Shown here in pieces: positions 1 to 6,964 of a stretch of 8,132 nt of DNA; position 1 is the stretch's first letter; the number at the start of each line of letters is the position of its first letter. Origin of the DNA: Anaerolineae bacterium (lineage in GTDB: Bacteria; Chloroflexota; Anaerolineae; Anaerolineales; UBA4823); contig JAUXFR010000049.1 of assembly GCA_030622805.1 (NCBI GenBank), forward strand, positions 1 through 8,132, given 5' to 3'. The notes under the pieces were generated by a model that was not told the DNA's origin, did not search any database, and worked only from the letters and a program-made list of their open reading frames with translations. A program made the position numbers and the translations under genes.

Positions 1-11
1 ATTATTTTCTG

Positions 12-2033
12 ATGTCACTTCTTACTACTTCGAATTTATCCAAATCATACGGTGCAGTGGATATCTTTTCCGATATATCTGTGAGTATTCCGCGCTGGGC
101 ACGCATTGCGATCGTGGGACCTAATGGGATTGGAAAAACTACGCTGCTGCGGAGCATTATTGGTTTGGAAGAACCCTCCGGAGGTCGCATAATTACGGCG
201 AAAGACATAAAGATTGGCTATCTACCGCAGGAAGCTGGCTTAAGCGGTCCCAATACGCTGTGGGAAGAGTGCTTACATGTCTTGTCGGAACTGCTTTCTA
301 TGGAAGAGAAGCTGGCTGATCTGGAGGCGGCAATGGCAGATCCCATTCGAGCGGATGAAGCTTTGGAACACTATGGGATCCTGCAGCAGGAATTTGAACA
401 GCGTGGAGGTTACGTATATGAGACCCGTATCCGTTCAACACTGACTGGATTGGGGTTCAATGAGATTGATTTCCATCGACCATTAACACAGCTTTCTGGT
501 GGACAACGCACGCGCGCCTTTCTTGCTCGATTGCTGCTATCTGATCCTGATTTGCTGGTACTCGATGAACCTACCAATCATTTGGATATTGCGGCTGTCG
601 AATGGTTAGAGGGGTATCTATCGAATTGGGAAGGTGCAGTTTTAATCGTCTCCCATGACCGTTATTTCCTGGATAAAGTTGTGGATCATATCTGGGAGAT
701 GGTTGAGCGCGGCATGGAAATTTATCGTGGAAATTACTCAGCTTATACACAGCAGCGCCAGGACCGCTGGGAACTGCGCAAAAAGGTTGCCGGAGCGGAA
801 ATTGCACGTCTGGAAAAGGAATTGGATTACGTAAAGCGAAATATCGCCGCTCAAAACACACTGCAGGCAAAAGGCAAACTGAAACGGTTGAGCAGGGAAG
901 TACAGGCGATTGAATCGCTGGGGTTTGAAGCCGTACAAAAGAAGAAATGGTTGGAGATCAGTGGACTGGTGGACATTTCCCACACCATGAGTGTCGCTGA
1001 GGTCGAGCAGCGAATTCGAAGATTAAATGTTCCTAGAAACAGACCACCCCGCTTAAATATAAAACTTTCACCAGATCTGAGATCGGGAGACCTTGTATTG
1101 CGTACTTATGACCTCGAAATAGGTTATACCGATGAAGGACGACCGCTGTTTAAAGCTCCTGATCTGCTGTTAAAACGTGGGGATTGCGCAGCGATAATCG
1201 GTCCAAATGGGGCCGGTAAAACAACCTTTTTGAAAACCTTGCTCCAGCATATGCCGCCTCTAAAGGGTAGCGTTAAATTAGGTGCCAGCCTGCGAATCGG
1301 ATTTTTTGCCCAGGCACACGAAGACCTCAATCCTGAATTTTCAATGGTGGAAGAAATTGAAGCGGTAGCCCCACGCATGCTCATAGGTGACATCCGAAAT
1401 TACCTGGCAAAATACTCTTTCACTCGTGAAGATGTATTTAAGAAAGTCGCCACACTATCTGGCGGAGAGCGAGGCCGGCTTGCTCTGGCGAAGTTATCCT
1501 TGTCAAATGCAAACCTGCTCCTTCTCGATGAGCCAACCAATCATCTCGATATCCCATCCCAGGAAATATTGCAGGAAGTACTGATGAGTTATGGGGGTAC
1601 CATTATGCTCGTTTCCCACGATCGGTATCTGATCGATGCGCTCGGTACCCAGATATGGGAGATTGAACCAGATGAGCGGAGTATGCACATCTTTAGAGGC
1701 ACTTACAGCGAGTATAGGGCTGTAAAGGCTGCCGAGCATACACTCTTAGATACTAAACTCCGCAAAAAACATCAATCCAAAAAACGCAAAAACTCGATCG
1801 CCGCTTCTAATGAACGCAAACGCCGGGCTCGAATACTGGAGATCGAAGCACGTGTAAAGTACCTTGAAAGGATAGTCGAACTGCTTTCTGTGAAGTTAGA
1901 GAATCCCCCTCAAGACCCGGCGGAGGTTCAAAAACTGGGTCAAACATACGTACAGGCTCAGGATGAAATTGACAGCCTGCTCAAGGAGTGGGATGATTTG
2001 CAGAGCAGCGAAGTGATGCTCGAAAACCGATAA
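12..2033 (+). CDS. ABC-F family ATP-binding protein, Uup-like architecture
   Basis: This is a soluble protein with two ABC ATPase domains and no membrane segment. ABC-F proteins bind ribosomes, and members act in translation quality control or antibiotic resistance; the exact role of this one is not known. Domain 1 has Walker A GPNGIGKTT (residues 36-44), signature LSGGQ (161-165), Walker B with DEPTNHLD (181-192) and SHDR (214-217). A charged helical linker follows (about 245-345), where ABC-F proteins carry the P-site tRNA interaction motif. Domain 2 has GPNGAGKTT (397-405), LSGGE (482-486), LLLLDEPTNHLD (502-513) and SHDR (535-538). All catalytic motifs are intact. Residues about 580-665 form a lysine/arginine-rich stretch followed by a coiled coil, as in Uup-type members, which makes it longer (673 residues) than EttA-type proteins. 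The start MSLLTTSNLSKSYG fits the family N-terminus. Only 11 bases precede it, so the ribosome binding site and promoter cannot be judged. It converges on nadE with a 14-base gap. Confidence 0.95.
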   Translation: MSLLTTSNLSKSYGAVDIFSDISVSIPRWARIAIVGPNGIGKTTLLRSIIGLEEPSGGRIITAKDIKIGYLPQEAGLSGPNTLWEECLHVLSELLSMEEKLADLEAAMADPIRADEALEHYGILQQEFEQRGGYVYETRIRSTLTGLGFNEIDFHRPLTQLSGGQRTRAFLARLLLSDPDLLVLDEPTNHLDIAAVEWLEGYLSNWEGAVLIVSHDRYFLDKVVDHIWEMVERGMEIYRGNYSAYTQQRQDRWELRKKVAGAEIARLEKELDYVKRNIAAQNTLQAKGKLKRLSREVQAIESLGFEAVQKKKWLEISGLVDISHTMSVAEVEQRIRRLNVPRNRPPRLNIKLSPDLRSGDLVLRTYDLEIGYTDEGRPLFKAPDLLLKRGDCAAIIGPNGAGKTTFLKTLLQHMPPLKGSVKLGASLRIGFFAQAHEDLNPEFSMVEEIEAVAPRMLIGDIRNYLAKYSFTREDVFKKVATLSGGERGRLALAKLSLSNANLLLLDEPTNHLDIPSQEILQEVLMSYGGTIMLVSHDRYLIDALGTQIWEIEPDERSMHIFRGTYSEYRAVKAAEHTLLDTKLRKKHQSKKRKNSIAASNERKRRARILEIEARVKYLERIVELLSVKLENPPQDPAEVQKLGQTYVQAQDEIDSLLKEWDDLQSSEVMLENR

Positions 2034-2047
2034 CTTAGCGCTTACAC

Positions 2048-2869
2048 CTAAGTACCCCAATCCCGCATGTACAGAAAATCGTATCCCACGGTACGGTTTG
2101 TCAGCTTTGCAATGGGAGGCATGATACGTTTGAATTGGCTGCCCCTGATACGCGCGACGACATCTTGCACAAAACTTCCCTCGAACCCTGCAGCCACACA
2201 ATCTTCGGGTCTGTAACGTTCATCGACCAGCAGGTAAAGTAGTTTATCAACTTCTTCGTAGGTGAAGCCCAATTCATCTTCATCCGTCTGGTCTTGCCAG
2301 AGGTCAGCAGAGGGGGGTTTATTGATGATCACTTCTGGAACGCCCAAAGCTGCGGCAAACTGGCGTACCTGTGTTTTGTATAAATCACCAAGCGGGTTCA
2401 GTGCGCAGGCAGAAACTCCGAATATCGTTGTATAGCCTAATAATATTTCGGTTTTATTTCCAGCCCCAATCGCAAGTCCTCGGAAAGCTGCGGATTGGTC
2501 ATATAATACGATCATCCTGGCGCGTGCCATGATATTCCCACGCCGGACCTTGTCCGCTTCAGGAAAACGTTCAAATAAGGGCTCCACCATTTCCGTAATC
2601 GGTACTGTTATGGATTGCACACCCAATGCATCAATCACAAGCTGCGCATGTTCCAGGGACCCCTTCGATGATGTTCGGTATGGCATCCTTATTGCCAGGA
2701 CATTTTCAGGACCGAGCGCACTCGCCGCCAGGTAGCAGGAAACGGCGGAATCAATACCACCGGATAGGGCGATCACAGCCCGTGAGTATCCTGTTCGGGT
2801 GATTTCGGTTTGGATGAAACCAGTCAGGATTTTATGAGCGAGTTCTGTGTTGATAGATAGATCAATCAT
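2048..2869 (-). CDS. nadE: NAD synthetase, synthetase domain only (NadE)
   Basis: NadE catalyses the last step of NAD synthesis: ATP adenylates deamido-NAD and ammonia displaces AMP. At 273 residues it is the stand-alone ammonia-type size with no fused glutaminase. Visible motifs are the ATP-pyrophosphatase P-loop SGGIDS (36-41), RGNIMARARM (110-119), GAGNKTE (135-141), NPLGDLYKTQVRQ (158-170), KPPSADLWQDQTDEDELG (184-201) and the C-terminal YDFLYMRDWG (263-272). One residue is odd: the loop after GYTTIFG normally continues with Asp, but here it is Val152 (codon GTT). By motif spacing this matches Asp173 of the Bacillus subtilis enzyme, while the following lysine (Lys165) is kept. The ATG overlaps the stop of the upstream stress-protein gene as ATGA, so translation is probably coupled; a purine-rich AAGGTGGGG lies just upstream. 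A glutaminase-like amidase gene heads the same cluster and is the likely ammonia donor. The family assignment is very sure; full activity is less sure because of Val152. Confidence 0.95.
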   Translation of the reverse strand: MIDLSINTELAHKILTGFIQTEITRTGYSRAVIALSGGIDSAVSCYLAASALGPENVLAIRMPYRTSSKGSLEHAQLVIDALGVQSITVPITEMVEPLFERFPEADKVRRGNIMARARMIVLYDQSAAFRGLAIGAGNKTEILLGYTTIFGVSACALNPLGDLYKTQVRQFAAALGVPEVIINKPPSADLWQDQTDEDELGFTYEEVDKLLYLLVDERYRPEDCVAAGFEGSFVQDVVARIRGSQFKRIMPPIAKLTNRTVGYDFLYMRDWGT

Positions 2870-3360
2870 TTCTCTGCCCCACCTTTTTTAGACCGATTAT
2901 CTTCATCCTTTATACTGACTACAATTTCCCCGGCATCCACGATGATGAATTCTACACCTGTATGGACGCTGAGTTCACTGGCCAGGTCTTTTATGAACTC
3001 CGGTGTAAGCATGCTCGTTTCAAGCTTGGACGTTCCAAGAATGACAGCATCAACCTTTTGGCTATCGAGTATATCAAGCAGTGTTTGCCTGAAGCTTCCT
3101 CTTCTTACAATACCGGTTGCCTCAACTCCAGATTTCTGCGCCCTTTCAATCGCCATTGTGAGCAGGAAATCCCCCATTTCTTCCAGCTCCGTTTCGAAGT
3201 CGATTAATTTTGGAGACGCAAAATGGTCCATGAAATGGACATCCGTAACGTAAAGGAAGACGATCTCAGCCTGGCGTTCAATGGCTAATTCAATTGCTGC
3301 GTCTTGATTTGGGTAGCTTGCCTGCCCACCACGCGTTGGGCAGAGAATTCTCTTTTCCAT
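2866..3360 (-). CDS. universal stress protein (UspA)-like protein
   Basis: This is a predicted cytoplasmic protein of 164 residues with the alternating strand/helix pattern of the Usp fold. It has an N-terminal strand MEKRILCPTRGG, an acidic helix region (17-31), strand EIVFLYVTDVHF (32-43), a long helix (55-78), VEATGIVRRGSF (79-90), helix TLLDILDSQKVDAVILGTSK (93-112) and a final strand VEFIIVDAG (136-144). ATP-binding Usp proteins usually carry G-2x-G-9x-G(S/T) after the VILG strand. Here the sequence is LGTSKLETSMLTPEF and that pattern is absent, so it may not bind ATP in the usual way. The last 15 or so residues are charged and probably disordered. GGAGG at 3369-3373 lies 8 bases before the ATG and supports the start. 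The gene overlaps nadE by 4 bases and follows the carrier gene by 52. Usp genes often neighbour membrane transporters, so it could modulate the carrier; that is inference. Confidence 0.8.
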   Translation of the reverse strand: MEKRILCPTRGGQASYPNQDAAIELAIERQAEIVFLYVTDVHFMDHFASPKLIDFETELEEMGDFLLTMAIERAQKSGVEATGIVRRGSFRQTLLDILDSQKVDAVILGTSKLETSMLTPEFIKDLASELSVHTGVEFIIVDAGEIVVSIKDEDNRSKKGGAEK

Positions 3361-3368
3361 AAAACTAA

Positions 3369-3373
3369 CCTCC
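3369..3373 (-). promoter_or_regulatory. ribosome binding site of the Usp-like gene
   Basis: GGAGG on the minus strand is 8 bases from the ATG at 3360. It is the best Shine-Dalgarno match inside the minus-strand cluster and fixes that start. Confidence 0.75.
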
Positions 3374-3412
3374 AGAGGTAGGCGTCACATTATTTCTCGT
3401 TCAGCACCTCAA

Positions 3413-5200
3413 TTAAAGAAAGCGGAAAAATAACCACAGGTATCCAATCGTAAGTGTTATGTATGTAACGGGCAACCCTACTTTCATAAATTCCTTAAAA
3501 GAGATCGGCGTATTCGCTTGCTCTGTGATGCCCGCCGTAACCAGATTCGCTTCACCACCGATCAGAAATCCATTCCCACCCATCGCTGCACCCATAGATA
3601 AAGCGTAGAATAGCACCATACTCTGGGCGCCCGGGATTGTGAGAGTCAGATAATTTATAATCGGTAGCATAGAAGCTGCCAGCGGGATGTTCGCGATGGC
3701 AGTAGAAAGAGTGCCTACGCCGAATACGACCACAAAGATACCTAATGCCAGATTTTCACCAATCAGCCGGCTCATAGCCGAAGCACCCAGGCTGAGCAAT
3801 CCGACCTCCTGGATCGCACCGACTACGACAAATAGAGTCATGAAGAATACCAGTGTGGTCCAATCTACCGATTTAATCATTTTTTGAACGTCTGGTTTCA
3901 ACCAAATCAATACAACCGTCGCACCGACTATTGCTGGCACTGCTGGAACGAGGTGGATTTGTTCGCCGAGCACAAAGCCGATCAGAACAAATATGAACAC
4001 CAGCCCGGATTTCCACAGACCTTCTGGATCATCCAGGTGAGCATTCTGCTCCAGCTTCTTATACAGGACAGGTGATATCCCGGCATGGCTGGTGAGATAA
4101 TCCTTGCGAAAATAGAACAGGATGAATGCAGCCATACCGATCAGAGCGAGTATCACTCCACCGGTTTGATTAACGAGAAAATCTGTGAAGCTGATTCCAG
4201 CGTATGCGCCGATCAGGATATTCGTCGGGGTTCCTACGAGCGTGCTGATCCCCCCCACATTTGATGCCAGCACTTCTGGGATGATCAATGCCAGTGGATT
4301 TGTGCCCAGCGCAAATGAAATCTGCAGCGTGATGGGCGTTATCAACAGCATGGTTGTGAAGTTGTCCAGCAGCGCCGATGCGACCGCGGTGATTGCCATC
4401 AATATAAGGCTCAGCACCCACACGCGCCCCCTGCTCAAACGATATGCCTGAAACGCCATCCATTGAAATATCCCCGTGTTTTCAATCACTGCGATGAGGA
4501 TCATCATCCCTAATATCAGGAAGATCACCTCCCAGTTGATGTAGCTCAGACCCTGTTCAAAGTCAAATATATACAGATCCGAGTTGAATGCGCCGCCGAT
4601 ATAACTGACCAAAAATATCGCTGAGAACCCAGCCAGAGCCGCAGTTGTGCTGTGCAGTGTTTCAGTCGCTATCAGCAGAATTACAACTAGAAATATTCCG
4701 GTAGAGATCCAGAAAGCCGCTGTTATCTTTCTTTCTAGTGAGAGTTCACCGGTTCGGTAGACTCCGTCTTCTAACAATTGCGAGCGTTCTTCATCGCCGA
4801 TCCTGATGGTCGTAGAGTGAAAGTGTGGTTCGGATATGAGGATTTCCAGATCCGCATGAGGGACTTCATTCATCCCCAGTTGCCACGAGCCGTCTTCCTG
4901 GCTCTCACTTTCAGCTATAGGTTCATTTTCCCCGATCACACTTCCTTCGATATGCGCTTTTATAACCGGCTGTGCTTGCGCATCAATAAGCCGACCCACG
5001 ATCAGGTAACGGGCAGGTTCTTCATCTGCCGTTTGCATGGCGCGTACGATCTTGGAGCTGATAAACGGAACGGCAAGGATTACGATAATGCTGAATTTTG
5101 CCAGTTTAATGTGATGCCCGAAGAATAATTTCAATGAACCACTCTTTCTGGTCAAACGCAAAGGATCGACCTGATAAATTTTGGTATTTAAACGAGCCAC
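3413..5200 (-). CDS. ArsB/NhaD-SLC13-like membrane carrier with N-terminal extracytoplasmic domain
   Basis: This is an integral membrane carrier of the ion-transporter superfamily that includes ArsB, NhaD, the melanocyte P protein and SLC13 carriers. The substrate cannot be read from the sequence; anions such as dicarboxylate, sulfate or arsenite, or Na+/H+ exchange, are all possible. The carrier part runs from about residue 160 to 595 with roughly 11-13 membrane segments. It shows the two-fold repeat hallmarks: LLDNFTTMLLITPI (278-290 region) with SNVGGISTLVGTPTNI (313-328) in the first half, and STAIANIPLAASMLPII (499-515) with GAAMGGNGFLIGGEANLV (537-553) in the second. Ahead of it, one hydrophobic segment (about 35-50) is followed by some 105 polar residues, including VGRLIDAQAQPVIKAHIEG and DGSWQLG, which resemble a carboxypeptidase-regulatory/Ig-like beta domain outside the membrane. 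The start is the GTG at 5200; no good ribosome binding site precedes it, so the true start could differ by some residues. It lies 81 bases after the amidase gene. Confidence 0.88.
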   Translation of the reverse strand: MARLNTKIYQVDPLRLTRKSGSLKLFFGHHIKLAKFSIIVILAVPFISSKIVRAMQTADEEPARYLIVGRLIDAQAQPVIKAHIEGSVIGENEPIAESESQEDGSWQLGMNEVPHADLEILISEPHFHSTTIRIGDEERSQLLEDGVYRTGELSLERKITAAFWISTGIFLVVILLIATETLHSTTAALAGFSAIFLVSYIGGAFNSDLYIFDFEQGLSYINWEVIFLILGMMILIAVIENTGIFQWMAFQAYRLSRGRVWVLSLILMAITAVASALLDNFTTMLLITPITLQISFALGTNPLALIIPEVLASNVGGISTLVGTPTNILIGAYAGISFTDFLVNQTGGVILALIGMAAFILFYFRKDYLTSHAGISPVLYKKLEQNAHLDDPEGLWKSGLVFIFVLIGFVLGEQIHLVPAVPAIVGATVVLIWLKPDVQKMIKSVDWTTLVFFMTLFVVVGAIQEVGLLSLGASAMSRLIGENLALGIFVVVFGVGTLSTAIANIPLAASMLPIINYLTLTIPGAQSMVLFYALSMGAAMGGNGFLIGGEANLVTAGITEQANTPISFKEFMKVGLPVTYITLTIGYLWLFFRFL

Positions 5201-5281
5201 CCAATACTTCTGTGTCCGTCCTTGCGAGACAGCAGCCTGTACAAAGCGGGCGGAAACTGTCCAGCAGCCGGTGAAATAAAG

Positions 5282-6157
5282 TTATCTGGTGTTGCTGTTC
5301 GAATCCCTTCCATCTCCAATAATACGCTCTAATTCATACGCAACGAGCCTGGTGCGTTCATCGCGTAATACCGGCAGTCGCGCGCGCGTACGATGCAGTT
5401 GGTTAAGATCGACCTCTGCCAATACCAGCGCTTCTTGATGGTATGGACCCTTTTTGATCAATTTTCCATTGGGACCAAATAGGGTTGAACCTCCCCAAAA
5501 ATTCAGTCCATCTTCGTATCCAACCCGGTTTGAATGCGCAATAAAAGTTGTAAACAAACTGGCATACGCCCGGTTGATATGCTCAACCCAGCGCGCAGAT
5601 TCTAACTGCGGCTCAGTTGACAGACCACGTCCCGGAGAGGCGGATGTGAAGATCATAAGATCCGCACCATCCAGCCAGAGCAGATACGGAGGGGAAGCGT
5701 GCCAGAAATCTTCGCAGATCAGAATACCCAATCTGCCGAAGCGAGTATCGAACGCACGTACACGGTCACCCCAGGCAAAAAAACGTCCTTCATCGAACAG
5801 ACCGTAGGTTGGCAAATATACTTTATGGTGCACGTGCAGGATTTCTCCGCCGGATAGGTATGCTGCTGATATGAAAAACCTGTGGCGCTGGTCTTCATCT
5901 ACGAACCCGACTACAAGATCGAGCTTTTTGCTGACCCCCAATAATTGGCGGAATATTGGGTCTGTGGCTTGAGGTCGATGGGCTACCATTGGGGTCAGAT
6001 CCTGGAGTGTATAGCCGGTCAGAGACAGCTCGGGGAACACCAGCAGATCCGCTCCAGCAGCAACTGCCTCTTCCGCGACCGTCAGGTGCTTCTCGAGATT
6101 TGCCTCGACGTCACCGAGGTGTGTGTTGATTTGTGAAAGCGCAATAGTAAGTTTCAT
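5282..6157 (-). CDS. nitrilase-superfamily amidase, glutaminase-like partner of NAD synthetase
   Basis: This is a carbon-nitrogen hydrolase of 291 residues with the complete Glu-Lys-Cys triad: Glu43 in FPELSLTGY (41-49), Lys112 in HHKVYLPTYGLFDEGRFF (110-127) and Cys148 in GILICEDFWH (144-153). The phrases PELSLTGY..QDL, K.YLPTYG.FDE.R.F and LICEDFW are those of the N-terminal glutaminase domain of glutamine-dependent NAD synthetase, and TSASPGRG (171-178) fits the same group. In fused enzymes this domain hydrolyses glutamine and channels ammonia to the synthetase domain. Here the protein ends soon after the domain, with a polar tail, and the synthetase is encoded separately downstream in the same cluster. 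The likely role is to supply ammonia to NadE; a free-standing amidase or omega-amidase role is the alternative. It heads the minus-strand cluster, downstream of an extended -10 element. GGAGGG at 6173-6178 is 15 bases from the ATG, which is longer than usual. Confidence 0.88.
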   Translation of the reverse strand: MKLTIALSQINTHLGDVEANLEKHLTVAEEAVAAGADLLVFPELSLTGYTLQDLTPMVAHRPQATDPIFRQLLGVSKKLDLVVGFVDEDQRHRFFISAAYLSGGEILHVHHKVYLPTYGLFDEGRFFAWGDRVRAFDTRFGRLGILICEDFWHASPPYLLWLDGADLMIFTSASPGRGLSTEPQLESARWVEHINRAYASLFTTFIAHSNRVGYEDGLNFWGGSTLFGPNGKLIKKGPYHQEALVLAEVDLNQLHRTRARLPVLRDERTRLVAYELERIIGDGRDSNSNTR

Positions 6158-6186
6158 TGGTCAGTTTGACAACCCTCCAGGCTACA

Positions 6187-6195
6187 ATAATACCA
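6187..6195 (-). promoter_or_regulatory. candidate extended -10 promoter of the minus-strand cluster
   Basis: On the minus strand the sequence reads TGGTATTAT, an extended -10 (TGn plus TATTAT, 5 of 6 matches to consensus). No convincing -35 was found 16-18 bases upstream, which an extended -10 can tolerate. Transcription would begin near 6180, giving a leader of about 23 bases that starts almost at the GGAGGG of the amidase gene. Confidence is moderate because AT-rich intergenic DNA gives such matches by chance. Confidence 0.4.
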
Positions 6196-6252
6196 TGTTA
6201 AGCTCTTAAATTATCAGATGCGTGGTATGATTAAATCAGTTTCATAAACCTG

Positions 6253-6258
6253 TATAAT
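6253..6258 (+). promoter_or_regulatory. candidate -10 box of the NfeD/slipin operon
   Basis: A perfect TATAAT lies 74 bases before the NfeD-like ATG. The -35 position is poor (TTAAAT at 6231-6236, 3 of 6, spacer 16). The start would be near 6265, leaving a leader of about 70 bases. A consensus TTGACA at 6166-6171 lies further upstream on the same strand with only a weak partner (TAATAC at 6188-6193), and could be a second start. Confidence 0.4.
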
Positions 6259-6268
6259 GTCAATGAAC

Positions 6269-6283
6269 AGACCTGAGTGGTCT
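6269..6283. repeat. short inverted repeat just downstream of the predicted start
   Basis: AGACC and GGTCT form a perfect 5-base inverted repeat around TGAGT. It sits 4-18 bases after the expected transcription start of the NfeD/slipin operon, so it could be an operator or a small leader hairpin. Arms this short can arise by chance. Confidence 0.3.
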
Positions 6284-6332
6284 AAGTGAGCAAAACAAGT
6301 ATTCCAGGTTCAAAAATCGGCAAGGGAATAAA

Positions 6333-6953
6333 ATGGATATCGTAGAATTATTACTCAATCCAAACGTTGCTTTTATAGTATTATGGGCAGGAATCACGCT
6401 GGCCTTATTAGCCATATTGACACCGGGTTCGATCATACTGGAATTCGGCGCGCTTATCCTCCTGATTGGCGCTGGGATCAGCATGTTTTTTCTGGAGATA
6501 AATTATTGGGCTTTGGGCATAATGGCTCTTGGCGTGTTTTTCTTTATCGTCTCCATCCGTTATCCCAAGCAATGGTGGTTCCTGGCAATCGCAATAGCCT
6601 GCCTGGTGGTGGGTTCGATGTTCCTGTACAGAGAGGAAAATTGGTGGGATCCTGCGGTCAATCCCTTCCTGGCATTGACCGTCTCCGGTCTTTCGTCGGT
6701 GTTTTTCTGGATCGTGAGCCGGAAAGTTATGGAAGCGCGCAGTGTGCTGCCGACGCATGACATGGATAATTTGATAGGTGCCGAGGGTGAGGCGAAAAGT
6801 AATATCTATCGCGACGGATCAGTGCAGATTGGTTCGGAGCTTTGGAGCGCACAAAGTGAGACGCGTGTACACAGAGGCGCTCAAGTGCGTGTTATCGGGA
6901 TGGATGGGTTCATCCTGCAGGTAGAGCAAATAGAAAACGAAGGGTCTTCTTAA
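6333..6953 (+). CDS. short NfeD-like membrane protein with C-terminal OB-fold domain
   Basis: This is a 206-residue membrane protein with about five hydrophobic segments (near 12-30, 35-54, 57-76, 81-98 and 110-128) and a conserved-looking TPGSIILEFGA (30-40). A soluble C-terminal domain follows (about 146-200): LIGAEGEAKSNIYRDG, SVQIGSELWSA and GAQVRVIGMDGFILQVEQ. That is the small OB-fold beta barrel of NfeD proteins (G..G.A, a G.V.I.GE..W.A core, then G..V.V....G..L.V). It lacks the N-terminal ClpP-like serine protease of long NfeD forms. NfeD proteins are generally encoded next to slipin or flotillin genes and are thought to bind them in the membrane; the slipin gene follows after 11 bases. 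The start is supported by AAGGGA at 6322-6327, a few bases before the ATG. The family is clear from fold pattern and context; the molecular role is not well defined. Confidence 0.85.
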   Translation: MDIVELLLNPNVAFIVLWAGITLALLAILTPGSIILEFGALILLIGAGISMFFLEINYWALGIMALGVFFFIVSIRYPKQWWFLAIAIACLVVGSMFLYREENWWDPAVNPFLALTVSGLSSVFFWIVSRKVMEARSVLPTHDMDNLIGAEGEAKSNIYRDGSVQIGSELWSAQSETRVHRGAQVRVIGMDGFILQVEQIENEGSS

Positions 6954-6959
6954 GGAGGT
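6952..6959 (+). promoter_or_regulatory. strong ribosome binding site of the slipin gene
   Basis: AAGGAGGT overlaps the TAA stop of the NfeD-like gene and lies 5-6 bases before the slipin ATG at 6965. It is a near-perfect anti-Shine-Dalgarno match. Its overlap with the upstream stop suggests terminating ribosomes can restart, and that slipin is translated strongly. Confidence 0.85.
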
Positions 6960-6964
6960 TAGGC

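Noticed and set aside
571..870. Open frames on the opposite strand inside the ABC-F gene, and similar frames inside the other genes, as extra proteins.
   Set aside because: They lie wholly within genes with clear family motifs, their products show no recognisable domains, and they have no ribosome binding sites.
2033..2053. Inverted repeat ACTTAG / CTAAGT in the 14-base convergent gap between the ABC-F and nadE genes, as a shared terminator.
   Set aside because: The stem is only 6 AT-rich pairs with a 9-base loop and no T-run on either strand, too weak to call a terminator.
5201..5281. An 8-base direct repeat GGCTGCTG (minus strand), seen twice between the amidase and carrier genes, as a regulatory element.
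   Set aside because: It is short, low in complexity and shows no nearby promoter-like box; chance is the simpler explanation.
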